Origin: Rhizoctonia solani
Taxonomy: Eukaryota; Basidiomycota; Agaricomycetes; Cantharellales; Ceratobasidiaceae
DNA length: 64,000 nucleotides
Assembly: GCF_016906535.1 (NCBI RefSeq)
Contig: NC_057379.1
Span: 930,001-994,000 of the forward strand
Direction: 5' to 3'
Shown: one piece after another, positions 11,456 to 25,389 of the stretch
Layout of the letters: each line of letters starts with the position of its first letter
Numbering within the stretch: position 1 is the stretch's first letter
Notes under the pieces: generated by a model
The model's input: the letters and a program-made list of their open reading frames with translations, nothing else
Databases searched by the model: none
What the model was told of the DNA's origin: nothing
Program-made: the position numbers and the translations under genes

Positions 11456-14085
11456 GATTCAGAAATGCTATGAGCTGGGATAGGAATGAAAATGAAGCAG
11501 GAATTCGAATTCTGAGGCTTGAGCATGGCTCGAGTCCCGTACTTATATCTCACAGTGGCTCGGCGCAGAGGAAGACTCATAATTGCCCGGCCATCTTTCT
11601 AAAGGCAAACCGTGATGCGAACGGGGATTGCCTTATATCACGTGGTATCGGCCATGGGGGTCAACCGAGGCGAGCTCGGGGTGAGATATACCAAAAAGGG
11701 TAGTTGTCCTGTTATGTCGACTGCTTCGGCCTCGGGGAGTGAGGAGCTCAGTAATGCGGTGACCCGCTCGCTTCGTCACCGGCTGCGCTTTAGGCCGACC
11801 AACTGATCCCTAGCATAGCACTTGAGCCTACACCCCCTTCTAATTCCACGCGTTTCGTGTCATTCAGAATACACGTAGATTAGTTAATCCGAGCTCAGGC
11901 ATTTTTGATGACATTACTCTGTTCTTTGTCAGTATTTGGGACGATTAATATACCCACTGCCAAGATCAGATGTAGAAGAGTATTGCTACGAATACAGTTT
12001 CTTAACGTCTCAAGGATTCCTACCCGATCAACCATGTCAGCTAGAGATATATGAGTTATTGAACTTACGCCATTTATTCTACACACACGATCGGGCTCGT
12101 ACCAACAATGACTACCCACTTGAGTAAACTTCAACATTACATCTATAAAATTTAACCCGAAACTACATAAACCCAACTACTAGTACAAGATAGAGAGCGA
12201 GGAAAGCTTGGTTACCGAATTTCTTAATGCACATACAATTTAAATGCAGTGTTATGGAAAGTTCCAGTCGTTTATTGGGTTAGGGTCATCTTAAAGAATA
12301 CTCTATCAAGAGTTGATCATTATTGATAGACTTTGTAGAGCTTCACCTTATTTGAGTCTGATCGCAACGAGCCGAGAGGAAATAAAGATATTTTTGTAGT
12401 GCACTCGATCAAGCAGCTGAGAGGGTGGAATACACGCTGATGAATGATTAGGTTACTTCGGTTAATTCACTGTTTATTAATCCGGTATTTGGGATCAGCT
12501 TTTGACCTCGTGATTAGAGCTAACCCCCGATCCTACGTACAGAATGCCTTGCGCATGCTAACCTTTGCATAAATACAGTATACGCACTTTATTAGAGTTG
12601 AAATATTGTCTGTCCAACCCAGCGCGTCCCGGAAAATAGTAGGTCAGAGGCTGAAACTATCATTGGGAGCTGCGATACAATGCATGAACTAAGCCCTTGG
12701 TACAGTTGTATTCAAGTTATATGTCGTATATGCGCAGTTTCGCGGACTCAAATATCCATAAATAATTTGGAGGCTTTCAGACCGAATCAGCAGCTTTGTT
12801 TGGGAAGGAACACTCATAACTTGACACATGAGAGCATTGGTGAGCGGAGTGAATTCAATGGTCACTTCACGATCGAAATTCCATAAGATTGAGGAAAAGC
12901 ATTCCCATGAGAGCAAGCTGGAAGCTTCGTCCCCCTATAGCTAGAGTAAGGCCACCATTGTCATTCCCTTTAGTTTGAATTTCTCAAGCATTTGAACTAT
13001 AGAAAGCAATTCTGAGCAATATTCACCTCTTCAGCGTTACTCAACCCCTGGTCACACCCCTGGTTTATGGCGATCCATTTGCTGCTCGTATCAGAATGAT
13101 TCACCTTTGTTATGGGACCTTTGTTGGCGGAGTTTTCGAGGAAATGAAAGTACAGCGCTGGAAGACAGAGCATGCTCAATCCGATCGATCAAGTGACGCA
13201 CTGGGTGCGTTCAATAGCCTTCGTGCCCCGGATTGTCTGTTTGATGTGTACTACGTCCGGATTGGATAGGAAGCCCTTCATTCGGGTGTTTACGGTCCCA
13301 CAGGTTGTCTATTGTAACCACCATGAGCTAAACCTAGTCAATAATGATAGTCCGAAGTCAAAGGCTATTGTTCAGACTCCCGGGATCACGCGGACCTGTG
13401 AACCACAGTTCTATTCGTTTGTTCAATCCAATGGAGATTTAATGACATAATTAGTTTTCAGTTCAGTTCTTTTCCCGATCATAATTAGAGAATATGGCAT
13501 TGTGCAACCCGGTGTGGTGGGTACGTGACTGTCACTCTGCCATTACTTATCCTCTCAGAAAGCACACTGTGTATTGTTTACTTTGCTTTGATGGTCAGTG
13601 AGCTTTTATTGATCTTTTATGTGCGTTCTCAAGTAGATCAAAACCAATTTTACGTCCGAAGACATCTCTGTTCTCACTGTTGCTCCGAGCAAAATATATG
13701 CGTATTACGTAAGAAACTTACGTGCAAAAGTGTTATCTCGATTATAGAAAACTTTATTGGGCCTTACTGCTGCACGGTTTAATTTATTATATCAACTCTG
13801 TTATAACTCAATCAATCATTTGTAAGTTCACGAATGGCAACCTGAGTGTTTGTGAAGGCAGCTATGCGATTCATCCAGGAATATTGCCACTCCAAAAGTC
13901 TGCTGTCGCCAAAATAATCCATCATCATTACCATCTAGTTAAGCGATCATATCATAATATATTAATACTAACAAAATTGCCTCTTTTCCCACTGAGTTGG
14001 TCCCATAATCAGGGGGGTTTCAGGGATCTGCGATGACCTCCAAGCCTAAGCCCCTATACCAACAATCGCTTTCGACCCAACGACC
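11456..14085. other. Gene-poor 2.6-kb region
   Basis: I see no convincing gene. The minus strand at 11895-12176 is open for 93 codons with a hydrophobic end, but it has no recognisable motif or splice context. The rest is AT-rich with short random-looking frames on both strands. No transposon domains were seen. Confidence 0.5.
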
Positions 14086-14584
14086 ATGCCTCTCAAGCTA
14101 AGATCTATAGCTGCTCTCATGCTTCTCACTGGTATCCTATATGTAACAATGGAATCAATGGAAACAAAAATAAGAGATGAGATTCATTCCGGGAAATACG
14201 GGGTTCTTCATTGGCTTTATACCGGTCTATCATTTGCAGGAGGAGCCACATGTGGTTATATTATCACTCTTACCCCGATCTGGAATATTTTACGTGAGTT
14301 CTCATAGAGTTAATGGCATTATATCTTGTTCATAATTACGCTCATGTTTAGAGGGATGGTTCTTCTACCTGCCGGAAGATGACGAACATATTGATTCTAC
14401 ACTCGATATCAATCCAAGAGGCAAGATGCGGGATCGTTCAGGAGCCAAAAAGGACCAGCTGAAAGTAGATCAGTCAAGCCTTTGTGTTATTGAGGGAGCA
14501 AGAAAGATAAAAAGTCAAGGGGTGAGTCTGTTGCTTGCCAAGATCTTCAAGCCGACCGTGGTCCGAAACTTACCAAGTGTCTAA
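14086..14584 (+). CDS. Hypothetical small membrane protein
   Basis: Two exons (14086-14293 and 14352-14584) join across a 58-bp GTGAGT...TTTAG intron to give 441 nt, or 146 residues plus stop. The N-terminus MPLKLRSIAALMLLTGILYV looks like a signal anchor. A second hydrophobic stretch, GLSFAGGATCGYIITLTPIW, follows about 25 residues later. The rest is charged (LPEDDEHIDSTLDINPRGK) and probably soluble. I do not recognise a family. The clean splice and 3-fold length support a real gene, but there is no homology evidence. Confidence 0.5.
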
Positions 14585-15474
14585 CTAGGAACCGATGGCG
14601 AGCTCCTCGTAATTTCGGCTTTACTGGATGTTGCGCTCGCATGAAACAACATGGCTTCTCGCCATTTGATGTCTTTTTCGTTTCGATAATAAATGCCAGC
14701 GTGCGGGGACTTTTGCATGTAGACATTGTAATAAGATGGCCACCGGCTTTATGCATAGAGGATCCCAACCAAAGAACCAGTCAAAGTTATTGATTGGGAG
14801 ATAAAGCGACACAAATCAACTAAAATTGCGCACTTACTTGCACTTTGCTTTGACGGTGACATACCTAAATGAAACGTAGCGAGCATCATATACAAATAAT
14901 CTACGAATTCGATGTCATAGGCCATCACAGGTCGGTGTCTAGGGAAATTTTGGGCTCCCTTCGGGCTTACGAGGAGGCTGATGGGCTAATAGGTCGCTTC
15001 TGTATGATCATAAAACACCAGGCTTTATGCGGACCTTGCCTTGAGCTATCAGACTTACGCATATACTTCAGATGCCCCTCTCCGTTCTAATTCCATGGAT
15101 GCCATGGGTTTCCGTAGTTGGAGTGCCAGCATGGAGCACGCCATTGATCCAAGCTCTTGCGCGATGACCAGATCGTATCTAATCGCACTAGGGAATGTTT
15201 TTCGTCCGACAAAGAACGAATGAGTAGATTATATGACGTTGAAAGGTCGCTCTTGGGTTTAGCTATGTTGTGTGAAGGGAAGTTCATACCACGGTCCCTT
15301 GAATTACGTTCATAGATGACACCCTGAGTATCATCCACGTGACCGTGTACCGTGATCCGCCCGGTAACTTTTCCGACCGTTTGCACTCTTTTCCCGTGAC
15401 TTTCTGAGGTACGGACATATATAAGATTCCGCCACGACAGCTCAACTTCAACAACTTGTCTTGGAATATCTGCT
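14585..15474. promoter_or_regulatory. Intergenic region upstream of cystathionine beta-synthase, with a TCACGTG-type site
   Basis: No gene is recognised in the first 600 bp. About 135 bp upstream of the synthase start lies CCACGTGA (CACGTG at 15336-15341), whose reverse is TCACGTGG. In yeast, TCACGTG is the Cbf1 site at sulfur-metabolism (MET) promoters, so its position before a transsulfuration gene is suggestive. A TATATAAG sequence occurs at 15417-15424, about 50 bp before the ATG. Confidence 0.45.
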
Positions 15475-16974
<1,500 letters not shown>

Positions 16975-17501
16975 ATTACTCTCGATCTTATTCGTCTTTT
17001 CTTTGATTCGCAATGCATACAGTGTCTATTTCATTTCGTGTAAAGTAATGCCTCATCTTGCTCAAATACTGGGTTCTCCTACCTATGTGTGACCAAAGTG
17101 ATTTGTGGTCGTTGCTGCGGAAATTCTAATAGAAAGCCGATAACGAATGGTCTGATGTCCACTGTCTACCGCAGGTTCGGAATTTACTTTCTTGAGCTTA
17201 AAACGCTCAAACTTTGGTAATGGGTTGGTAAGGTATTCAACCGCAAACAAGGTGCATGCACAATGTGTTTCTCCACTGGGCGGACACACCGACCGATACT
17301 TCGAAGGACCTTCTGTAGTCTTGTGTTCTCAGCTGCTGTCCGTTTGCATTTGGCTATTCACTTCGATATTCACCTTACTGGGCACTCCCAATGGTAAGGA
17401 TGGTCCTTTTTCAAATCACCACAAGCGCCAGACATCTGCCCCCCAGCGCTTAGTTTGGATAAACAATTATTGCTCATTGGCTCGTCCCAACCCAAGCCGC
17501 C
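16975..17501. other. Intergenic region, no gene seen
   Basis: This is the 3' flank of the synthase and 5' flank of the complex I subunit. Short open frames here lack motifs. Nothing specific is seen. Confidence 0.55.
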
Positions 17502-18209
17502 ATGACCACTATTCCTTCTCGCCTTGCCCGCGTATCACAGTCATCCGGAAGTCTTCTTGACGCGCGCCGTCGTGTTGTCCAACTTTACCGTGACTGGTAC
17601 CGCTCGGTATGTCATTCCAAACGATTATCCGCGCGACTCGCTTCTCACGTTTGCACAAACTTGCTTTGAATGGGGGCACTATACATCCGACCCGAAACCG
17701 AATTGTACGCTCATACTTCAAATCGGAACGTACACATTGAAAATAAAGGCACCCGAAATCGTGTCAATCTACGGTCTGAACGTTCCTCCTTCCCTCCTTC
17801 GTCACCGTGTTCGGGAGAGATTCGAGCAGATACGATATGTAACCGACTTGGCAGTGCTAGATGTTTGGATTCACAAGGGTCGTTTAGAATATCAGGTGCG
17901 GTTTTAATCTGGTTGATCAACGACGACTTGAATGGGAGAGGCGGCGATTCAAGCCTTGGGCTCGAATATAAGGTACTAATTAAATCCTAAATCTCAGGAA
18001 ACAATGAACTGCTGGAAACAAGAGCCTCATATAATGGGTATTTTACTGCGAGATCTCCACGAAGGAAGCGCGGTGGGACAGACGTTCTTACAAAAGTTCT
18101 ATGCAGGTAAGATAATTGACAATGCTAGTGCAACAACTTAATAAGTTTGCTAACGGATTTATCAGGGAGAGACGAAGAAAGCGTCAGAATTGCGTCGCCT
18201 CAACAGTGA
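17502..18209 (+). CDS. NADH:ubiquinone oxidoreductase LYR subunit (NDUFA6/B14 type)
   Basis: This is an accessory subunit of mitochondrial complex I that binds acyl carrier protein through its LYR motif. Four exons (17502-17606, 17749-17895, 17998-18106, 18166-18209) sum to 405 nt, giving 134 residues, the usual size for the family. The LYR motif is in RRRVVQLYRDWYRS. RVRERFEQIRYVTDLAVLDV and LEYQETMNCWKQEPHIMGI are hallmark segments, as is FLQKFYAGRDEESV near the end. The stop is the TGA at 18207-18209. All introns are GT-AG and the frame is intact. Confidence 0.92.
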
Positions 18210-18411
18210 TTGTGTATATACACTTAAATATCGGATACTCAATCCCGGTATGTCTTACCCATAACACGAAGCAACGCTTCAAGGAAAGAACGGCATGACT
18301 TTGAAGGGGTGAATTACCTATTACATTTACATTGATAATGCTCTGTGTCAACTCTGATCCACAAATGATTCTTTCTTATCGTGACGCATTTATCCAAACT
18401 ATTGATGGGTT

Positions 18412-19848
18412 TCATCCACGCACACGGATGACTTTCTTCTTTCCCTTGCCTGCACCAGCTCCCGCCTGCGCCTGGCCTTGGGCCTGACCCGCGATCGCGC
18501 CAGGCCCAGTTTCTGCCTTCTTCTCAGCCGCCAATGCATTCTATGATAGTTATTCAGAATACTTTCTCATAGCCTCAGTATTGAATATAGGGAGTAGTTT
18601 AACTTACCGATACAGCATCCACATATATCCCTCCGTCGATCATGGGGGAGTATGGGCTCACACGATCTTGTAACTTGGGCCACGGCTGGGGGGCTTGAGG
18701 TACCTTGAATGATTTACGTTGTATGGGACCTTGGGTATGCTTCGGCGACTTGGTTGCCTGTGTTGGTTTAGGTGGCGCCTTGATTGGTGCACTTGTCTCG
18801 GGCGTGGGAACCTGGTCCGGTTTGTGAGCCTGTATTTGAAGGGCGATGGCTTCGAGGAGTCGTTTCTCTAGAAGGTGTGTGTTAGACTTTTGATGTGGGG
18901 GTGATCTTGCGGGGAAGCGTACTCGAGTTGAACTTTTGATTCAAAACTTGACCGTTCTCCTTCCATAAGACCTTCACGCGACCTGGGTTTTCCCAATCTT
19001 GAGGGTGTCGCTTCATGGGCTATAAGGTTTCATATAACCCCTTGAGTACCTCGGTTTTGGAAGTAAAAAATGCAAGAAAGTAATGGAAGTCACCAAGACC
19101 GGTACGTAGCTTTGCACTGAGTCTCGGCCCAAGTATAGGGAGCAAAAGAGAGCCAGCGGAGAGTTCAACACACCTCATGGAGAGTCGGAATGCCAAGAAC
19201 CCGCGCGGCCACTTCAATATCACGACTCTGCGGCCACCATATACTCTTCTCACGCGCGAGTCGCCTTTGGCCTTGACCGTAGGGACGTTTGGCGTCGAAA
19301 TATATCGGATATAATGACGTCCAACTAGGAAATCAAGATGTAAGATCTACGGTCATGGGACCATCCAAGTGTTGAAATAAAAAATACATGCGTGGGTTGT
19401 GACGTGCGAGCAAAGGTGTGGGTCACGCGGTACAGCCAGTGGAAGGGAGGACAAAAGAGTGGTGTAGGGTAGGATATATGTACCTACCGCTTGTACTTTT
19501 CGAGGTCTGCAGTGTTTCGGTATTGTGGGACTGTATGCTGGGCCCAGATCGGTGTCGAACCACTTGCACCTGCGACTGGAGCCTCGAAAGTAGGTTCGTC
19601 GGGATCTGAGAAAATACACGACAAAATATTATTTAGTTTAATGCTTTCTTACTTTCACACGCAAATCGAGGCGAGACGAGACACACGATAGAGATAAGTA
19701 GAAGAAACAGCTTACCAGATGCATTTCCGATTTCCTGTAGGAGTGCACCACGAGAACCGGTGTTAGGCAATCCCACGGCATGACTATCACCGTCCGAGTC
19801 CGAGTCGGGTACGTCCTGAATGGTTGTACGCTGTTGTCTTGAGGCCAT
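18412..19848 (-). CDS. Signal recognition particle subunit SRP19 (Sec65-like)
   Basis: The subunit binds SRP RNA helices 6 and 8 and allows SRP54 to join the particle. From the ATG at 19848 (MASRQQRTTIQDVPDSDSDG) an acidic N-terminal extension leads to the core. LYPIYFDAKRPYGQGQRRLA, followed by IWWPQSRDIEVAARVLGIPT, is the SRP19 signature. A later exon gives HPQDWENPGRVKVLWKENG and NSKKRLLEAIALQIQAH. The tail is Pro/Lys-rich, then Gly/Ala/Gln-rich, and ends in GKGKKKVIRVRG with the TGA at 18412-18414, typical of basic SRP19 tails. Divergent from the JTB-like gene. Confidence 0.87.
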
Positions 19849-20114
19849 GAATGACGGTTGCTAGTAACAGAAAAGTTGCCTTAATTCCAATTTGATGTCT
19901 ACTTGTCTGAAGTTGGTAGGCTATGTCTAAGTGCCATTGCATGCATCGAACAATATATAATTCGTACGGTTTTCTTCCCTCTTTGCTTTGATTCGCACCA
20001 GATGGTGTGAGATGATGGTCACTCTTGAATGAGGTTGTGCCGAACCCTGATGGGTAATTCGACTAGCGCTGCTTAGGGAGATGGAGCACACCACCACCGT
20101 TACAGTACCACAAC
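19849..20114. promoter_or_regulatory. Divergent promoter region, SRP19 / JTB-like gene
   Basis: This 266-bp spacer lies between two divergent starts. The sequence GAACAATATATAATTCG (about 19948-19964) is a possible TATA element; its strand is unclear. No other motif is recognised. Confidence 0.4.
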
Positions 20115-20751
20115 ATGCCGTTGTTGCCTAAGAGTATGTAAGTGCTCCTCTTTTTATCCATACTGATGTAATTAATGGCAAATATCTACTAGACTAACCC
20201 TAATATTTCTATTTGTGCCCCTTACCTTTATGTGGGTAGCTCCAGCACTGGCTGCTGCCACGGACGAAGTCGTGTGTCGACCGTTTGGAATGTGTGAACC
20301 ATGTCCTGCTGAAGCAGTAAGTGGCGACTTTATTTATTTGTATGATGATAATAAAACAACTAACTGTTTGGTGCCTTTGTCCAGCTCAACCAACCGTTCT
20401 GTAAACCATATGGCAATAGACGGTTGATCCATTGTATAAGAGTGGCTGACATTCCAAAAGACACACCGGACGGACATCTACCTGATCATGCTCTTCCTGG
20501 AGAGACACCCGCATGGGAGTCGTGCGGTAAGGTTGTACTGCAGGAGAGGGCGGATTTTAATGAATTTGTTGTGAGTTTCCCCTCTTCCACTTTGTTGCAA
20601 CAATCATAACTCACAATACGTAACCCTATAACAGGTATGTAATTTGGCCCTCGCAGCTCTATCGCTTGGAGTACTTTACGCAAAGGTTAAGAAGTTGACT
20701 ACAATGCAATATCGGCAGTTGGCTGCCAGGATAGGGTTGAGTCGCACGTAG
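20115..20751 (+). CDS. JTB-like single-pass membrane protein
   Basis: Four exons (20115-20137, 20193-20316, 20385-20570, 20635-20751) sum to 450 nt, or 149 residues, close to the size of animal JTB (jumping translocation breakpoint) protein. Joining exons 1 and 2 at the GTAAGT donor gives a strong signal peptide (MPLLPKSILTLIFLFVPLTF...). A Cys-rich ectodomain follows: VCRPFGMCEPCPAEA, PFCKPYGNRRLIHCI and TPAWESCGKVV. A TM segment then reads EFVVCNLALAALSLGVLYAK, with a short basic tail KKLTTMQYRQLAARIGLSRT. The order signal peptide, C-x-x-C-x-x-C, later Cys, TM near the end and a short tail matches JTB. Homology is inferred from pattern only; function in fungi is unknown. Confidence 0.65.
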
Positions 20752-20954
20752 TCGCTCTAGGGGTTTTTTTTTCTACTTCGGACTCTTTCAAGCACTGTAC
20801 CACACACCATTATCTTATTGCATTCGAGCATGATGAGATGTCCACTACCAAACACTCGAAATTGCTGACTAAGGACGCTACATCATAACGTACGCTGGGT
20901 CTGGGCAGAAAGTGTACAGCCGCACGCAAGACACAGCACTTGTTTTCCGCCACC

Positions 20955-22914
20955 ATGAGCTCCCCTGCTACATCTGATACCCTCTGCTTGGTCTTCGTAC
21001 ACGGATTTCGAGGAGATCACACTTCATTTCAATGTAAGCCAATGCCAAGCACGCTGATCACTTGACTTGCTGACGCTTGTTACTTGCAGCATTCCCAACC
21101 GACTTGCATATCCACTTGTTGCCATATATACCCAGACTACAGACATACGTTTACCCGACTTACAAAACCACAAGAGCGCTAGAGCTGGCTCGTGATCATT
21201 TTTTAGGATGGTAAGGTCCTGTCTTTGTCCCATGGTACCACTCTTTGACCTGGGCACCTCTTCTTTGCATTGACAACCTTGTGAGTAACATGCACTTCCT
21301 TGGTCACTGATATTCACCGAGTCACAGAAGACAGGATGGCCACACTTCCTCCAGCCCGCGTGATCCTGTGCGGCCATTCAATGGGTGGTCTTCTAACAGC
21401 AGAAGTTGCGTTCGCAGCTCCTCCTGGTCGAGTTATCGGCTTAATTTCGTTCGATGTTCCGTTCCTTGGAGTGCATCCACATGTTGTATTAAGGTATGCC
21501 GTCATTTATCATTCCTATTCAGGGTTAATTATGTGGGTTCATGCAACTAGTGGTATTGCCTCATTATTTAAGAAGAAAGAAGGCAAGGATGAAGCCGAAG
21601 TCAACGATCCGCAGCATGTCGAAATAGTTCCTAAGGAAGCTGGGAGACCTTATCTTCAAGGTATGGATTCCTTTTTGGTATTGATTGACTGTAATTTACC
21701 TTTTCGAGATAGGCTCAGACAGTAGTATGAGTGTGGGCCTTGGGGCATCTACAAGTTCGCTTCCTACTCCCAACCTCGATCGATCTCCAACGCCCTCAAC
21801 CGGCTCACCGTTGCTTAGCCCTCCAACCCATCCATCACGCGGTGCTCTCAATTCCGCCTCCCCCTTCGCTGAATCACTTCATCTTAGTGGGCCTAGTGCA
21901 CCTGTCCGCGTGGTCTCTCCTAGACTCGAACAAGCTTTCGAGACTTTTGGTCTCGGTCCTATTCCCCAATCCGTACACAACGTGGTCCATTTCCTCGACA
22001 AACACTGGGGATTTTCGGGTATCAAGGACTGGATCGTTCAAATTTTTGAATTCGGAGGATGTTTGTTGGATCCACAGGGATTAATAAACCGGTATGAGAA
22101 GATGCAAGCGTGGGGGTCGGACGAAACGGCTGGACCATATGGTAGAGGGTGGGTTAACTTGTGGACGGTCACCGTTCCAAAACGAAGGGGCGATATGCCT
22201 GGCTGGCACGCCTCACTGCCGGATGACGAGGATCGTGAAGCGGCTCTTTCTGAAGCTATGAACTTGTCGACGATGATCAGCGACGAGACAAAGCAGAATG
22301 GTTTGTCCCCCAGACCATCAGTGTCATCGACTGGGGCGAGCTCCATTCAATCAAGCGTATCCCGAACTGATACTCTAATAACCACGCAATCGACTACGCC
22401 ATCCGAATTTACCCAATCTAGCAAGAGGAGTGATGATATCAAAACAGCCCTAGAGGGACTCCAGGCCCAAATGGCTATGGAATCAACGACAAAAGAAGAA
22501 AAATCTGCCCTCAAAGAGAAGGAAAAGGAACTCAAGTCCCAGCAGAAGTCTTTGGAGAAGGAGGAAAAGGTCGCGCGAAAGGAGGAAGAACGCCGGACCA
22601 AGGATGCTGAACGCCAGGCAAAGAAAGAGGCCAAAGAACGGCAAAAAGCTTTAGACGCAGCGACCAAGCGTGCACGAGAGGCTGATAAGATTGATTCGCC
22701 ACACCACTTTGTTGTTCTGCCCCGAAAGGGTACTGATCAGAACTGGATATGCATACCTGTCGCAGGCGCAGATAGCGAAGTAACTGCGCACTGTGGCTTA
22801 TTCTTCCGAGAGGAAAACCATGAGTATGATAGAATGGTGACCGACGTTGGAAACATTGTTCGGGGCTTTTGGGATGGTGATGGAGGGATGAGGCACATGA
22901 AACTTACTTCGTAG
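20955..22914 (+). CDS. Alpha/beta hydrolase (DUF676/lipase-like) with coiled-coil tail
   Basis: The start has a good context (CACCATGAGC). Early residues CLVFVHGFRGDHTSF form the oxyanion HG motif. The nucleophile elbow is RVILCGHSMGGLLTAEVAFA, followed by VIGLISFDVPFLGVHPHVV, a layout seen in serine esterases of the PGAP1/DUF676 group. The long C-terminal half has a Ser/Pro/Thr-rich linker, then a segment around residues encoded at 21930-22240 (LGPIPQSVHNVVHFLDKHWG; GWVNLWTVTVPKRRGDMPGW). A Lys/Glu-rich coiled coil follows (about 22450-22690). The end is HFVVLPRKGTDQNWICIPVA and the stop is at 22912-22914. The catalytic Ser is clear; Asp and His were not placed with certainty. Substrate unknown. 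Confidence 0.82.
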
Positions 22915-25389
22915 ATATGGTGCATATAGGAGTGAGCGGTGGTCACTAAGCTTGTTTGGAGTAAAGTCCTGACCTTTGTCATCCGCTTACAACATGCATA
23001 CACCCAGTCTTGTTGTATCAGAGTCTACTTTATACATGTTTATCAAATGCCAGATAATTCGCGAGCATCAAGCACTTGGCAAATTACAAACCGCTCACAT
23101 CTTGGAGCGGATCGACTCGGAACGCCACCTGAGGATGGCCACAGCTTCGAGCGCGCCGACAGGCAACCCCAAAGTCTTCAGAAGTCCGGCAAAAGGTAAG
23201 CATTCAAGCAAGCGATGAGGCTATTTTACTTGGAAGCCAGAAGTCGCGCAAGAAGTCAGGAGTCGGTCCTTCTTTGGATCAACCGGCAAGTTCCATACAC
23301 CTTATTACACATCCGCCCCGCCCATCGGATGCTTCAGCATATTCCAATAAGAGCCAGTTGGTAAGTGTCACAGGCTACGCGTGACAACGCTGGAAGTCCA
23401 CCCTGTGAGACAAGATATAAATGATACTCATTTGTCTGAACCTTGACTAATCTCGCTAGACTTTGTGGCGTGGTACACATAATATACACGCAAGCGCGGG
23501 ATACCATTGATATACTGCTATTGCACCGTGTACATCGATATCACTTCGGTAAACCCTTCGCCAGCTTATTGCCCTCACATCAGTGTTACGAGAGCCCCTC
23601 GTAAGCTGCAGTTTGGGGGTGCTGCTAACCAGCTAGCCGACATCCTCAAAAGGTCCGAGGCAACAGCTTCGGTCGATGGCGATGGAAGATGTTTCAGCAA
23701 GACGGGTTTGTCCAAACGTAGAGTAGAGCACCATGCTTCACTTCTTTGGCCTGAGCTCTCGGAGCACGTGAATACTATTCAGATGTTTGTCAAAGTCTCT
23801 ATTAAAGAAAGCTCACCAGTCTTTTTGAGGCTCCGAAGATTGAATTCGAACCAAAAGCCATCTTTAAATGGGAATTTTTGGATGATGTATGAGTGGTTGT
23901 AGCTACTACACTCATCATAAAACACAACCGTCAGGAGCGGTGTTTGGGAGAGTGATGACGCCCGGGTAATGAATGGTATTCATAATAACGTTTGCGTAAC
24001 ATACCTTATAGTCAATTATACTACGTGTTTGTCCATAAGCTCTAGTCAGGCATTGCCTTATAACTATCTCCTTGTAGGTTTGTATAATGTTCTTGTGCAA
24101 CAAAAATAATCATAGAGCTGATAGTTATCCAAAGATCTTGAATCGTTGAGCATGAATAAAACAGTCGCAATATGTCATATCGCGGACTCTTCACGACATT
24201 AATCCCATGGACATCTGGCCTCTGATTGGCTCCGCGAGAAGTACTTTACATTCGGTGTTCTAATGAGGACGTCTTGTGTTAGGCATATCCACTATGTGAC
24301 CTGACATTGATCAGCTCCAGGCGGCTATGGATCGGCCTGTAATCCTGCTACTGACCGGCGTGCATCCAACCCACAAATCCGGCAATCTAATGTTTGTTGA
24401 CCACGATATCTAAACACTACTTGACATTCACAATTTCCATGTCTAGTTAATGATGCGCTGTGAACCTGAATAAACTAGAGGTTTAGAGTCTAGCCGAATC
24501 CATGGTGAAAGTCCCTACATCAAGGACCATGTCACATTCTATATCACGCTTGTGGAGACAAACTGATAATTGGCGGGTATGTCTTTATACCATCACCCCT
24601 ACGTAACACGTTCCCTAACCCTGGCTAGTGGCCCCGCCATCATCCAACCAGTAATCATACCTGATCACTACCATATAAACTTAGCGGCCTACGGTTGTGA
24701 TCCGCTCCTGATGTATTCAGAGCAGAGCACTCGTCTATCATTGAGTCGAAAATTGAGTTTCGACCAGAGAGCGGAACAGACGAGCCAGACGTCGAATAAA
24801 TACGACCGTCCAGGTCAAACAGACGCAGGAAACTACCCCAGTCTCGACGAATTCAAGCTAGAAGTCCTACGATCCAAATACCGAAGAACTATGATCCCGA
24901 GAGATCAACGCGGAGCCCGTATAGATACGGAGAATATTCGCTAATTTGAGCGGGCTCTAAGTTAATGCTGTATTTATACATAAATAGAAGCAAGTGCCAC
25001 AAATGCAACGATGGGAACCGGCGGCCGCACATTCGCTCTATCAATATCGAAATGCGCGGGTCCTATTATGATAGACGACCAAGCTTAAGCGTTATATAAA
25101 CAAGGATCCTAAAGTAATATTCAGCCCCTATAGTTAAGATCATTTGCCCAAGCTGCTCGGGTGATCTGATTGCCCGTTCGGCCGTAACTAGCCCATGAAT
25201 CGAGCTCAGCAACGCTTGTTCAAGGTGCCTGTGATGGTATGCTGTCGCAAGGAGCGCCACCGGCGATCCTTCGGTGAAAATTTGCTTACCTTCAACCATG
25301 ACAAAGCGAGAGATTATACTAGCACACTTATGATTGAAGCGGACGATGTTAAGCGCAACACTTATTTCATACGTATACAACAGTTTATC
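22915..25389. other. Gene-poor region with weak exon-like frames
   Basis: No recognisable gene. A plus-strand stretch at 23031-23190 (RMATASSAPTGNPKVFRSPA) followed by a possible intron, and another at 23600-23902 ending in NFWMMYEWL, look exon-like. I could not join them in frame with confidence. The region 23900-24560 shows nothing. Confidence 0.4.
24579..24944 (+). CDS. Hypothetical protein, weak support
   Basis: A single open frame of about 120 codons starts at the ATG (MSLYHHPYVTRSLTLASGPA) and ends ...RDQRGARIDTENIR. A TCTATATCA sequence lies about 40 bp upstream. The protein is polar and has no motif I know. It may be a real orphan gene or a chance frame. Confidence 0.25.
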   Translation: MSLYHHPYVTRSLTLASGPAIIQPVIIPDHYHINLAAYGCDPLLMYSEQSTRLSLSRKLSFDQRAEQTSQTSNKYDRPGQTDAGNYPSLDEFKLEVLRSKYRRTMIPRDQRGARIDTENIR

